From Enteropsectra breve (Eukaryota; Microsporidia): a DNA stretch of 64,000 nt. This document shows, in pieces, positions 47,751-56,593 of the stretch; the stretch's first letter is position 1; each line of letters opens with the position of its first letter. Position numbers and translations under genes: made by a program. The notes below the pieces were generated by a model. That model saw only the letters and a program-made list of their open reading frames with translations, did no database searches and was not told the origin of the DNA. The stretch is taken from assembly GCA_024243835.1 (NCBI GenBank), contig JALPMN010000641.1, forward strand, positions 1-64,000, in the 5' to 3' direction.

Positions 47751-48569
47751 TCAAGAGCCTGTGCCTGTTGCCGCATTCCCAATTTCTCTCCTAAATATAA
47801 TGATAATTATAGCTACAACCAGTATTACAGCAACACCTGCCGCTACTCTTTTAAGCCACATGGCACGTCTTTCATATTCACGTGCTGAGGTAAGCTCAGT
47901 ATTTGCCTGAGATATATTTTCTTCCGCCTTGGCCATGTGCACCGTAAGCTCGGTTATTCCTTCTCCATTGCTTTCTACGATTTTGTCTATCTCTTGGATC
48001 AGCTTCACAAGCGCCGCAATCATATCCACGATTCTTTGAATCTGCTTCCTCCTCTTTTTGGCCTCTTTCAAGATTGACTGTGCCGACTTGCTTCCAAGAG
48101 CAAAGGCTGATGCCAGTATGGTCTCTCCTTCCTCACCCTCCGCTAGCGCTTCAAGCTCCTTTTCAGTTGCCTGTGGCTTTGCAATCAGAAATATTTTTTT
48201 GAGATTGTCTTTTTCCTGCTTACGGCAGTCACACTGTATATTTTCGTATCTCTTCAGTTCAGATGCCAGATCGTTGCTGTGCTTCTGAGTATGCAGTTTT
48301 CTTACCTGAATAAGACCTTTATTTGCCTTCTTTTTAATCAGCGCCTCAGTTTCAACCTTGTTTCTGTTAATAGCATTTGATATTTCTTCGCTTTGAACTT
48401 TGAATGCGCTATTTATGAAATTTATCTTTTTATTGAGCGCCTTCTCCTGTGTGTTGTTCATTATACTTGTTTGCTTTTTTTGCATATACATTTCCATCTG
48501 CTCAGAGTACGTTTTTAGTTTGCTTAACTTCGCCTTTATGTCCTCCGAGGCCTCCATAAACTCCCGCAT
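47751..48569 (-). CDS. syntaxin-like (Qa) SNARE
   Basis: A 272-residue tail-anchored SNARE. N-terminal coiled/helical segments (DIKAKLSKLKTYSEQMEMYM) fit an Habc bundle. The SNARE motif runs from about 177 to 240 with the central KLIQEIDKIVESNGEGITEL. A single membrane anchor (AAGVAVILVVAIIIIIF) is followed by about 12 lumenal residues. Aligned to plasma-membrane syntaxins (LVESQGEMID), the ionic-layer glutamine is replaced by Asn. It should pair with SNAP-25/R-SNARE partners in vesicle fusion, probably at the plasma membrane or Golgi. The ATG at 48569 abuts GAAAGCCC with AAATTT 16 bases further upstream, shared with the divergent endonuclease gene. Confidence 0.82.
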   Translation of the reverse strand: MREFMEASEDIKAKLSKLKTYSEQMEMYMQKKQTSIMNNTQEKALNKKINFINSAFKVQSEEISNAINRNKVETEALIKKKANKGLIQVRKLHTQKHSNDLASELKRYENIQCDCRKQEKDNLKKIFLIAKPQATEKELEALAEGEEGETILASAFALGSKSAQSILKEAKKRRKQIQRIVDMIAALVKLIQEIDKIVESNGEGITELTVHMAKAEENISQANTELTSAREYERRAMWLKRVAAGVAVILVVAIIIIIFRREIGNAATGTGS

Positions 48570-48609
48570 GGGCTTTCTCTATAAAAATTTGAAAAGGGGC
48601 TACCGTTCA
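48570..48609. promoter_or_regulatory. 40-base bidirectional promoter
   Basis: The whole interval between the start codons of the syntaxin (minus) and endonuclease IV (plus) genes. One palindromic AAATTT (about 48586-48591) sits near the middle. Read leftward it is followed by GCCC abutting the syntaxin ATG; read rightward it is followed by GGGG and then the endonuclease ATG. Confidence 0.7.
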
Positions 48610-49452
48610 ATGAAAATAATTGGATTCCACCTATCAATACAGAAGGGAATGTGGACCATCCAGGAGCAGATGGACATGCTGAAGTGCGATACATGCGCCC
48701 TGTTTCTCAAGTCACAGAAGAGGCATGAAAACCCACCGCTGCTCGAGGAGACGATTGCAAAATTTCACCAAATGGTAAGAAACAAAGAATTGCTTGTTCC
48801 CCATGGCCCGTATATTATCAATCTTGCGAATCCTGAGACCGAGGCCAGAACATATGCAAATTTCATTGATGATATTAAAAGATGCCATGCACTCGGGATA
48901 AAGTATTACAACATTCATCCAGGCTCTGACGTAAAGGAAATCGGAAAAGAAGCGATCAAGCTAGTTGCCAGCCAGATCAACAATGCCCACAGGGAAGTGT
49001 CTGACGTCGTAATACTGCTGGAAAATATGGCAGGCCAGGGCAGAACCCTCGGGAGGAACTTCGAAGAGCTTCGTGACATAATTTCGCATATTGAGGACAA
49101 GGAAAGGGTCGGGGTCACGCTGGATACCGCGCATTTACACGGAGCAGGCTATGACATCAGAACAGCAGAAAAGTTTGAGAGCGTCATGTGCAGCTTTAAT
49201 GAGATCGTTGGCTTAAAATACCTCAAAGCAGTGCATTTGAACGACAGCAAAGTTGCGTTTGGCTCGAACAATGACAGGCATGAGACTCTGGGCAAGGGAC
49301 AGATTGGAACAGATGCTTTTAAATACGTAATGCAATCACCTTATTTCGATAACATCCCAATTGTGCTTGAAACACCTGATCCATTGCTTTATCCAGCTGA
49401 ACTAGAAATGCTGAGAAATTTCGAGCGAGAAGCAAAATCAACGGAGAACTAA
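48610..49452 (+). CDS. APN1: AP endonuclease IV (Apn1 family)
   Basis: A 280-residue TIM-barrel zinc enzyme that nicks DNA at abasic sites and removes 3' blocking groups. Metal ligands and signatures in order: FHLSIQKG near the N-terminus (H7), VPHGPYIINLANP, YYNIHPGSD, ILLENMAGQG, VTLDTAHLHGAGYD, AVHLNDSK, DRHETLGKGQIG and IVLETP at the end. All expected His, Glu and Asp metal-site residues appear present. Size equals bacterial endonuclease IV (about 285), without the nuclear-targeting tail of yeast Apn1. The ATG at 48610 gives the expected N-terminus and follows AAATTTGAAAAGGGG; the longer open frame reads back through the divergent syntaxin gene and is not coding. Confidence 0.95.
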   Translation: MKIIGFHLSIQKGMWTIQEQMDMLKCDTCALFLKSQKRHENPPLLEETIAKFHQMVRNKELLVPHGPYIINLANPETEARTYANFIDDIKRCHALGIKYYNIHPGSDVKEIGKEAIKLVASQINNAHREVSDVVILLENMAGQGRTLGRNFEELRDIISHIEDKERVGVTLDTAHLHGAGYDIRTAEKFESVMCSFNEIVGLKYLKAVHLNDSKVAFGSNNDRHETLGKGQIGTDAFKYVMQSPYFDNIPIVLETPDPLLYPAELEMLRNFEREAKSTEN

Positions 49453-49946
49453 GCTTATAAACGTGTCTCTGGCACCATATTATAATTTAAACTAGTCTAA
49501 AGTGATGCGCACTTAGCTGAAAGGGTAAAATTATAAAAACATCAGTATTTTAAATTTTATTTTCTTGGAGCATCCATTCTTTGAATAACGTGTTTAAATC
49601 ATCTAAAATACACACCTTTCGTTTTATTGTTTATTCCGCAGGTATCAGTGACTAATATCATAAGGGTAAAATATTTTTTCGTGCAATTGTAATGATATGA
49701 TAATCCTTATAAAGCTAAAGTTAATACAGTCTTTTATATAATGCTTAAAGCACTGTAAACAAATGATGATTCATTGTATTTGACCAATAGTAAAATCAAA
49801 AATATTCAAAATTATGAAACATAATGTTTTGGATATGAAAGTAATTACATGAAGCTTTCTTTATAGGATGACTTTTTTTTCTAAATAATTTTTAGAAAGT
49901 TTTAGAAGTTTTGGCGATTTCGTATGGTAAAAATCATCCATAAAAG
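49453..49946. other. intergenic spacer
   Basis: Has an AAATTTT near 49554 with GGAG and CC downstream but no ATG in useful distance. Nothing else seen. Confidence 0.45.
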
Positions 49947-50276
49947 ATGGAGCACGAGGCAGCGGAGATATATTTCCGTGGAAAAGACGATGTTGACAAA
50001 ATAGCGGCCGAGAATCCTGCACTTTACCGCATATACTTGAACAAGAAAAAGGATGGGAATAAAAGTACTATAGAGCTTACCTACAGCGAGTGCGGTGTAC
50101 TGTATATACTGAGCAACCACAAGTATGATTCATTTTTGGAGTATTTCAAAGACTCCTCGCATTCCGTCGTAAATGCACGGCAAAGACCTAAAAACATATA
50201 TGCTCACAATGAGATCAAGCGTGAAGCAGCGAAAAAAAACAAGCAGCAAAATTTATTTTCCTTCTTTAAGCAATAA
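49947..50276 (+). CDS. small protein with C-terminal PCNA-binding (PIP) box
   Basis: 109 residues, not recognised. The N-terminal 75 residues look like a small folded domain (STIELTYSECGVLYILSNHK, YDSFLEYFKDSSHS). A basic linker (RPKNIYAHNEIKREAAKKNK) leads to QQNLFSFFKQ at the very end, a perfect Q-x-x-L-x-x-F-F PIP box. Terminal PIP boxes preceded by lysines occur in Pol32-type polymerase subunits, RNase H2B and other replication proteins, so a PCNA client is likely; the family is unknown. The ATG at 49947 follows AAAATCATCC. Immediately downstream of the AP endonuclease gene on the same strand, although 0.5 kb away. Confidence 0.68.
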   Translation: MEHEAAEIYFRGKDDVDKIAAENPALYRIYLNKKKDGNKSTIELTYSECGVLYILSNHKYDSFLEYFKDSSHSVVNARQRPKNIYAHNEIKREAAKKNKQQNLFSFFKQ

Positions 50277-50799
50277 TCTCTTGATAATTAAATAAATGTA
50301 TCATGCATGCTTCTGTCGTACGTTAACATCTAAACTTATTCCTTGTATTTTTGTCAAACGATAGATATTCATCTTATTTGAGCTTTAATTAAAATTTTAA
50401 ATTCCAGACAGCGAATAGCTTGCGCGAACAACACATTAAAGAATTTATGTTTTCCCTTACACTGTGAAAAGGTGATGTTACTGTTTAAGCGCATTATACC
50501 GTATTTAAGTGCACCTAATAGTTAATAAGTCGAACATTATAAGAATTAGCGATTTTTCTGCAAAAACATAGTTGTTTAAATTTTATCAAGGTTTCTTCTT
50601 TAAATTTTCCCTAAATACCGCTTTAAACCGTCAGCCACAGAAATATCTTATGGTATACAATGCTGTAGATGAAATCAAAAATATAAATATAACACAGCAT
50701 GGCAAAGCTTGTGTGTAAAAATCTAAATGGGCTATATTTATTTATAGAGAAGCATCCACATCAATTCATAGATATGAAGCCTCCCGTTTAATGACGTCT
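50277..50799. other. convergent spacer
   Basis: AT-rich; no gene. AAATTT-like runs near 50393-50400 are not followed by a frame. Confidence 0.5.
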
Positions 50800-52995
50800 T
50801 TATTCCATTAACCCGCATGTGAATATTCTTTTTAATAAAGAGAAAAAACTTCCCGACGGCTTTTCACTCAGTAGTCCCTGATCGGTACAAGAATTTTCCA
50901 GCTTTACACAACTATTTCTCGCAGCGTCGCAGTTTGTTTGCATGCCATTTTTAATATTAATACCAGCCCCCATATCTTTTATTGTTTTATTCTTCTCTAA
51001 ATCTTCTATACTTTCTGGGCCTTTTTGCTTCCTCTCAATACTCATTGGTTTTATGATGCCATATATGGTTACATTAGTTACGTTCACGCGAAGCTTATTG
51101 CTGTTTGGGCTTTCTGAAGCCTCATCATGGCATGGAGTAGCACTGCAGGGCTGTGCTTCAAAAGTATGTTTTAATTTCTTTTCAGGCTCTGCGAACATTT
51201 CTCTTGCCTGCTCTAAAGTTAATTTTGTCGTCTCGACGTCAAATGTTTGGCAAGGCAACGGTTGAGCTGTGCCATCGATATTAGAGTTTTTTGGAGTGCC
51301 GTTTGTATCCAGCAACTCGCCAACGCTCTCATCGTGGATTGCGATACTATTCTCGGTATTTGTGCAATTCTCATTTTGTATGCTTTCTTCTGGATTAAAA
51401 GGCATCATTATTTTATCAGCCTCTTCACTTGCTCTATTCGAAGAACTTTCAACACTTTTGTGTATCTCATCCGCCAAGGATGCATTACTAACACTGTTCG
51501 TACTTAAATTATGAATTTCAGTACAGTCGACAGTATGTTCGTTATGATACTCATTGCATTGTACGGTTTTGCATTCCTCATTTGCATTGAGAGAACTGGC
51601 TGCATCTGCCTGATTTGCAGATTCACTGCCTTCGGACTCTAAAGACATTATGTCATCATGTGGATAGATTGTTAAATCATCCGAGAAAGTATCACTTTCT
51701 ACCTCACTTCGTTCAATAAAATGCTGCTCTTTGATCGGCTCTTTAAAGGTTACTCTTTTGCGCTCAACGATCTCTGGCTTTGGGGTTTGTGGCTCAACTA
51801 CCTCTGGCTTCTGGGTTTGTGGCTCAACGATCTCTGACTTCTGGATTTGTGGCTCAGTACTTGCAGCCTGAGTAACGCTATTAGGAATTATTTTGTTGAT
51901 TGTCCTTTGTTCGTAAATAGTTTCATTTTGCCGGTTATTGTTGTTATTAATTGATATTTTGCTGGATAAAGAAGACGGCATTTCTCTCGTTGGTGATTGC
52001 CGGTCAGATCCGCTCTTTCCCAGTAGCGTTTCATAGAGTGCAATCTTTGCAGAAACAACCTTTTTATTTGCAGCTGTATTATCCTCTTTCCCATTTTCAA
52101 GTCTGCTAATCATTTCTCTAACGCTGTTCTTGATCGGTTGCTCGAGAGGAATGTGTGGCTTGATGGCATCTCTTACTTCTTTCCTAAAAGCCTGCAATTT
52201 CTCATTTTTGCTGTTTAAGGCTTCGATCTGTGCGCTTACGCTGCTCTTTTTACTGAAGCTGCCGGCAGCTTCTTGTCCAATTTGTGAGGCACCGGAATTT
52301 GTGGCCTTCTTTACTGATTCTTCAGGCCTTTTGGAAGCATTTTCTAACAATGCTATTATATCTTCTTTTTTCATATCACTCACAAACTTCTTTTTATCTT
52401 CAACCACATTATCTCCGATGAAAATATCATAATCAAGATTTAGCAGGAGCTCTGGGATTAAAAAATCATCAAAATCAGTCACTGTATTGGATTTTTCGAA
52501 CGACTCGATTTCATCGCCCGAATTATACGCATCTTCCTCCTTAGTGAAATTATTAGATGTATTGTAACGATCGAGTCTTTCGCGGAGCTCTTTGGTCAGA
52601 TAGTTGCAGTCTTTGAAGGCAGGCTTTCGTCCGAGAACACCGCTTACCAGCTCATATGGCGTTTTGTATTCAATCTTTTTGTGTAGAAAGCTTTTTTTGT
52701 ATAGGCTTTTGATTGCATTAAGCTGCAGTGCTCGCTCCCGTGGAATGATTGTCTTGACCGACTTATAGGGCAGCTGACTGCTTTCCGAATATTTATCAAA
52801 TATCCTATATCTGTCCATTTGCTGATCAAAACCGCCCTTAAAAGAGTGCATGTCCACAAATCCCTCTCCCTGGAGCTGTCGTGCAGCATCCTGAGACATA
52901 TGTTGCACTGCTCTTGACGAACACTTCGATTCTTCTTCTGCGCTAAGCGGCGCTTCTGCCTGTTTTGCAGAGTTATTTGTTTGCTCAGCTATCAT
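50800..52995 (-). CDS. large disordered protein with 10-residue repeats
   Basis: Not recognised. 731 residues, overwhelmingly polar and probably disordered, rich in Ser, Glu, Asn and Thr. The N-terminal 150 residues are more ordered (FDQQMDRYRIFDKYSESSQL, RALQLNAIKSLYKKSFLHKK). A tandem repeat of the type VEPQTPKPEI occurs three times near residues 380-412. Asn-rich (INNNNN) and acidic stretches follow. The last 15 residues (SFFSLLKRIFTCGLME) form an amphipathic or hydrophobic end that could bind a membrane or partner. No enzyme motif. The ATG at 52995 is directly preceded by TATCCCC, with AATATTT upstream. Structural roles (nuclear pore, spindle, cell-wall or cytoskeleton scaffold) are possible; none is supported specifically. 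Confidence 0.7.
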   Translation of the reverse strand: MIAEQTNNSAKQAEAPLSAEEESKCSSRAVQHMSQDAARQLQGEGFVDMHSFKGGFDQQMDRYRIFDKYSESSQLPYKSVKTIIPRERALQLNAIKSLYKKSFLHKKIEYKTPYELVSGVLGRKPAFKDCNYLTKELRERLDRYNTSNNFTKEEDAYNSGDEIESFEKSNTVTDFDDFLIPELLLNLDYDIFIGDNVVEDKKKFVSDMKKEDIIALLENASKRPEESVKKATNSGASQIGQEAAGSFSKKSSVSAQIEALNSKNEKLQAFRKEVRDAIKPHIPLEQPIKNSVREMISRLENGKEDNTAANKKVVSAKIALYETLLGKSGSDRQSPTREMPSSLSSKISINNNNNRQNETIYEQRTINKIIPNSVTQAASTEPQIQKSEIVEPQTQKPEVVEPQTPKPEIVERKRVTFKEPIKEQHFIERSEVESDTFSDDLTIYPHDDIMSLESEGSESANQADAASSLNANEECKTVQCNEYHNEHTVDCTEIHNLSTNSVSNASLADEIHKSVESSSNRASEEADKIMMPFNPEESIQNENCTNTENSIAIHDESVGELLDTNGTPKNSNIDGTAQPLPCQTFDVETTKLTLEQAREMFAEPEKKLKHTFEAQPCSATPCHDEASESPNSNKLRVNVTNVTIYGIIKPMSIERKQKGPESIEDLEKNKTIKDMGAGINIKNGMQTNCDAARNSCVKLENSCTDQGLLSEKPSGSFFSLLKRIFTCGLME
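51762..51851. repeat. three 30-base tandem repeats
   Basis: Three head-to-tail units of exactly 30 bases (51762-51791, 51792-51821, 51822-51851) differing at a few positions, each beginning GCTCAAC and ending GGNTTTGTG. A partial fourth unit follows. They encode ten-residue repeats within the disordered protein. Confidence 0.85.
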
Positions 52996-53857
52996 GGGGA
53001 TAAGTAAACAAATATTTTAGAACTAAAATAAACACTGTTGTTTTTCTCTATTATTTACGACCATAATATTAGAGGTTTTAAAAATTCCTGATTATTAAAC
53101 AAACATTATCATCTCCAATCCTGTATTTCACAAAGGCATTTTTATTAGTGTTCGTAAAGATGGCTTGTGAAAATTTTAGGCTGGGTTCGATAAAACTAAG
53201 ATTCTTCTCAAATACATCTAGACAAGGTTTTGAAAATAATATTTTACACAAAAATCAATGATGTACTCTAGTGCTACATATTCCTAAATCATTCTTTACT
53301 AATTAAACGCTTATAGGTTAAAATATTTATTTGCAGATTGTCAAATTGTACCTATCCAATTAAACCGCTGAATTTGAGTTCCTGGCTAAGATTCTTGCAT
53401 ACAGCAAAATTGAAGGGAGACTTTATAGTTTCATTACAATTAGGCGGATCTCGTTTTCCTGATAATAGCCGCGGCATGATACTACTATTTTCTCAAAAAC
53501 GTGACCGAAAAAGCTAATATTTTCAATTTATTACACTTATAGGGCAAAATATAATGCTCGATCATATTATGATGTTGTTGCTGGCAATCGAAATGATGGC
53601 TTGAATATTAACCAATGCAAATATGATAGTTATAGCAATGGCTTGAAGTGCGTTTTTGAGCTAAGATCGCCCCTGTTGTTATCATTAATGTGTAAAAGTA
53701 TTCAGCAATATCTGCTTTTTGGAGAGACTATGCATGTTCTCTAAATTTACATGACTGTGAGCAGTGCTTAGTAAAAATCTTTATAAAAAGATACTCATAA
53801 CAATGAATGGGTGCTTATCCCCGACGTTCCTTTATAAAACAGCGTAAAAATTTACCC
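52996..53857. other. long divergent spacer
   Basis: About 0.86 kb. A 16-codon Met/Leu-rich frame near 53555 follows TATAGGGCAAAATATA but is too short to call. The right end has the promoter of the EMAPII-domain gene. Confidence 0.5.
53848..53857 (+). promoter_or_regulatory. AAATTTACCC start signal
   Basis: AAATTT at 53848-53853 followed directly by ACCC and the ATG at 53858. Confidence 0.6.
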
Positions 53858-54730
53858 ATGATTCTATATTTCACTCCAGAACATGAGGATCTAAAATTCT
53901 TATTTTACTACACAGACAAGAGCATTAAATTTGTTGAGTCTGATAGGCTGGAGCTTGTTGCTGAAAGTGAAAACATTTGTGACTTCAAAAGCATCGTCGA
54001 GCAGCTCTACACCATGAACAACGAGGAATTGGGTGCTAAAGGGTATGATCAGTTCGTAAGAACGCGCACAGAAGGCAATCCTTCCATAAAAGATGAGGTT
54101 AAAATTATAACGGTATTGAGCTATATTAAACAAGTGAAGAATATGCTCGAGACTGGGTCTCTTAAATACAAGGATGCAATCGATGCCTTTACTGTGAAAT
54201 TAAGGGAGAGCAGGCCTCACATAAATTTTGATCCCGACTTTTATCTTCTTGAAATGCGCGCAGGCCTCATCAAAACCATTGCGCCTGTTGAAAATATGGA
54301 CAAGCTATTTCGGGAAGAGGTCGAAGCTGACAAACCATACACGATTTGCTCTGGTCTGCGTGAATACTACAGCGCTGAGAAGCTAGAGAAGAACACATTC
54401 CTGTTTGTCCTAAATATTAAGAAAATCAAATTGCGAGATGCAGAAAGCGAGGGCATTATTTGCTGTGTGAAAAGCGATAATGCTTGTGACACACTGGTGC
54501 TTGAAGCAATACAGCTTGATGCCGTGCCCGGGACTAAGATAGAACTCGAGGGTAGCTTGCCAATGTTCAGTTCGCTTAACTATGCCAAGATTGATCTCAA
54601 AAAAGGCAAATACAAAGCTGCCTTGGAAAGCTTTAGAATCGAGGGAGGGCATCTAAAATTTAAAAACCAATTGGTAATACTTAATGGTGCCTATATTAAG
54701 ACACAGATTAAATCTGGCCCTGTGAGTTAG
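53858..54730 (+). CDS. Arc1/EMAPII-type tRNA-binding protein
   Basis: 290 residues in two parts. The N-terminal 130 residues are helical (FKSIVEQLYTMNNEELGAKG, SYIKQVKNMLETGSLKYKDA), compatible with the GST-like interaction domain of Arc1 or of aminoacyl-tRNA synthetase cofactors. The C-terminal 130 residues are a tRNA-binding OB domain of the EMAPII family: CSGLREYYSAEKLEKNTFLF corresponds to VSGLVKHYSAEELQGK, and LNIKKIKLRDAESEGIICCV to NLKPRKMRGVESEGMLL. Arc1 delivers tRNA to MetRS and GluRS and keeps them cytosolic in yeast. The ATG at 53858 directly follows AAATTTACCC; an earlier in-frame ATG at 53807 is upstream of the signal. A MetRS-type standalone beta subunit is an alternative. Confidence 0.78.
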   Translation: MILYFTPEHEDLKFLFYYTDKSIKFVESDRLELVAESENICDFKSIVEQLYTMNNEELGAKGYDQFVRTRTEGNPSIKDEVKIITVLSYIKQVKNMLETGSLKYKDAIDAFTVKLRESRPHINFDPDFYLLEMRAGLIKTIAPVENMDKLFREEVEADKPYTICSGLREYYSAEKLEKNTFLFVLNIKKIKLRDAESEGIICCVKSDNACDTLVLEAIQLDAVPGTKIELEGSLPMFSSLNYAKIDLKKGKYKAALESFRIEGGHLKFKNQLVILNGAYIKTQIKSGPVS

Positions 54731-54765
54731 TGCAGGTAAATATTAAAATCTTCACTTTTCATAAT

Positions 54766-55011
54766 ATGATTATTGAATGGCCTGCATTGGCTGATGTATT
54801 ATGCAGCAGTTCTATTATTAAATTCCGCATTTTATTGCTTTGTTCAGATGCAATGGCCATGTATTTGCATGTAGCTTCGCTATTCGGCATTATGCCCGTG
54901 CAAGCCGACAGGAGAACATTAAAGTTGTATAATGCCCTTGCCATATCGACGAAAGAGCTGGCAGCGCAAATAAATCCTTGTGAAAAAATATCTATACATA
55001 GTGTTTATTAG
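54766..55011 (+). CDS. possible small L7Ae-like protein
   Basis: 81 residues from the first ATG in frame, 35 bases after the stop of the tRNA-binding protein. The middle (IKFRILLLCSDAMAMYLHVA) and the following GIMPVQADRRTLKLYNAL...ISTKELAAQIN resemble, in order, the central strand, helix and C-terminal strand of L7Ae/L30e proteins such as the RNase P subunit Pop3/Rpp38; the usual N-terminal half of the fold is largely absent. An AAATATT lies about 20 bases upstream but no C/G triplet. It could be a diverged Pop3-like subunit or a fortuitous frame. The gene ends 70 bases from the convergent GDI/REP gene. Confidence 0.42.
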   Translation: MIIEWPALADVLCSSSIIKFRILLLCSDAMAMYLHVASLFGIMPVQADRRTLKLYNALAISTKELAAQINPCEKISIHSVY

Positions 55012-55080
55012 TCTCTTTTTGAATATTGGTCTGTAAATACAGATCCCTATACGTAGTTAATGATTTATTCCTTCTGCACA

Positions 55081-56118
55081 CTAAATGTTAAAATTAAGCT
55101 CAAACAAGGCTTCATACTCCACATCCAAAAGAACATTTGATAAGCTTAACACGCTCTCTATTACGTGATTATCAATAGCACCAGCGCCACTTATAAAGTA
55201 AAGCAACTGCGTGCCTTCTGGACAGACCTTAGTGCTTGTGTTCAGTGAAATCACCATTACTGGAGAAATTCCGCTTATATGCATCACAAAATTATCTTCT
55301 AGTAAGAGCTGCTTTGCCAAAACAAGGCGTATAAATGACTTCTGTGCTCGTAGAGCCTGCCGTTTTATTTTCTTGGTATAAATAGTGCCAACATCCGTTT
55401 CCAGCTTGTATAAATTTTCTTTTTGGCCGTTATGCTGAGTTACTACCTCTTCTTTGATGTTGTCGCAAAGAAGATAGGAATAGCCCCTGAGCGAGCAGCA
55501 GATTGAAGAATTTTCTGAAATTTCTGTAAAGCCGTATTTGGGATAAACCACCGGGCCACTTTCAAAATAGTTAAAATAATAATCTAGCAGCCCGTTTGGC
55601 ATCAGGTCTTCTGTAAAAAAGAATCTTCTCACAAATCCACTTTCTATTTTGTTGTCCCTGAGGGCATCACGCAAAACTCCAAAATCCTTCATTTTAGCCG
55701 CACTCGATATGAAATATTTTTCTCTAGCGCTTAAAAATGCACATTTTGCCATCTCGTTTTTATTAAAGGGGACGTGGTATATTTGGCCATCTTCATCGAG
55801 AAATAGTATCTTTTCAATCGGCAGAAAATCTAGTTCTCCACCGAACGGACGGCTTGCATGGTTTTGCACAATTTGACTGCTGCTGCTTAATAATCCAGGC
55901 AGCCCTTCAAATAAGCACGGCACCAGTTCTTCTGGTACTTTTGTGGCTCTGTAGCCAGAAATGTACTTAGATTTGCTTAGTGCTTGTAGACTTGTATAAG
56001 TAGAACCATATGTTTTTGTGTCATCTACTACAATCACCTTTTTATCCTCATAGTCTTCTGTGATTATGTCCCGAATGGTAGTTCCAAAAACCACCAGATC
56101 AAAATATTCTTCCTCCAT
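55081..56118 (-). CDS. Rab GDI / Rab escort protein family member
   Basis: 345 residues. The N-terminal dinucleotide-like fold of the GDI/REP family is visible: EEEYFDLVVFGTTIRDIITE with the usual GTG-x-x-E replaced by GTTIRD, then KKVIVVDDTKTYGSTYTSL in place of VLHIDRNxYYGG. Later blocks (RPFGGELDFLPIEKILFLDE, GYSYLLCDNIKEEVVTQ) fit the Rab-binding platform only loosely. Such proteins extract prenylated Rab GTPases from membranes (GDI) or present them for geranylgeranylation (REP). Much shorter than yeast Gdi1 (451) or Mrs6 (603). The departure from the canonical glycine motif points to the REP/Mrs6 side or to rapid divergence. The ATG at 56118 follows GATGCCCTC. Confidence 0.68.
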   Translation of the reverse strand: MEEEYFDLVVFGTTIRDIITEDYEDKKVIVVDDTKTYGSTYTSLQALSKSKYISGYRATKVPEELVPCLFEGLPGLLSSSSQIVQNHASRPFGGELDFLPIEKILFLDEDGQIYHVPFNKNEMAKCAFLSAREKYFISSAAKMKDFGVLRDALRDNKIESGFVRRFFFTEDLMPNGLLDYYFNYFESGPVVYPKYGFTEISENSSICCSLRGYSYLLCDNIKEEVVTQHNGQKENLYKLETDVGTIYTKKIKRQALRAQKSFIRLVLAKQLLLEDNFVMHISGISPVMVISLNTSTKVCPEGTQLLYFISGAGAIDNHVIESVLSLSNVLLDVEYEALFELNFNI

Positions 56119-56593
56119 GAGGGCATCATTTGTACTTCATAGTTGAATGATACATTTCCACTCTATCAAGTTGTAGAATGATCTATAATTAAGAGCTTAT
56201 AAAGTCCGGAGTTATTGTATAAGCATTTGTAGAATCTGGATAACCTCTTTTACTTTTATTTAAGGCTTACTGGAATAGACCGATCTTACGATGAAATAGT
56301 ATTAATAGAGTCAGAAAGATGCTCTTATTTACTTCACTGCTTTTGCTTATGTTTTAAAATGTTTTGATGAGAGTAAAAGAGAAATCTATTAAACCTTAAA
56401 AGGACTTTTTCATTTACTGTAAAGTTCGCACGCTGCGTAACAAAATACATCCTGAGAGGACCAACATCTCCATATACAATCAAAGCATTGTGTCTCTTCG
56501 AAGAAAAGATCATTCTTTTTTATAGCAATGCACTTTCGCTTCTCAGCAAACCCAACAGTGAAGAAAACTTTTACACTCAAATTTTACTCCCCA
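56119..56593. other. divergent spacer, GDI/REP / TOP2
   Basis: AT-rich, no gene. A short open stretch in the TOP2 frame from 56528 lies upstream of the TOP2 start signal. Confidence 0.5.
56579..56593 (+). promoter_or_regulatory. TOP2 start signal
   Basis: AAATTTTACTCCCCA immediately before the ATG at 56594. It shows that the 22 codons upstream in the same frame are probably not translated. Confidence 0.65.

Noticed and set aside
53554..53604. 16-codon Met/Leu-rich frame with GGG upstream
   Set aside because: Too short and repetitive to support as a gene.
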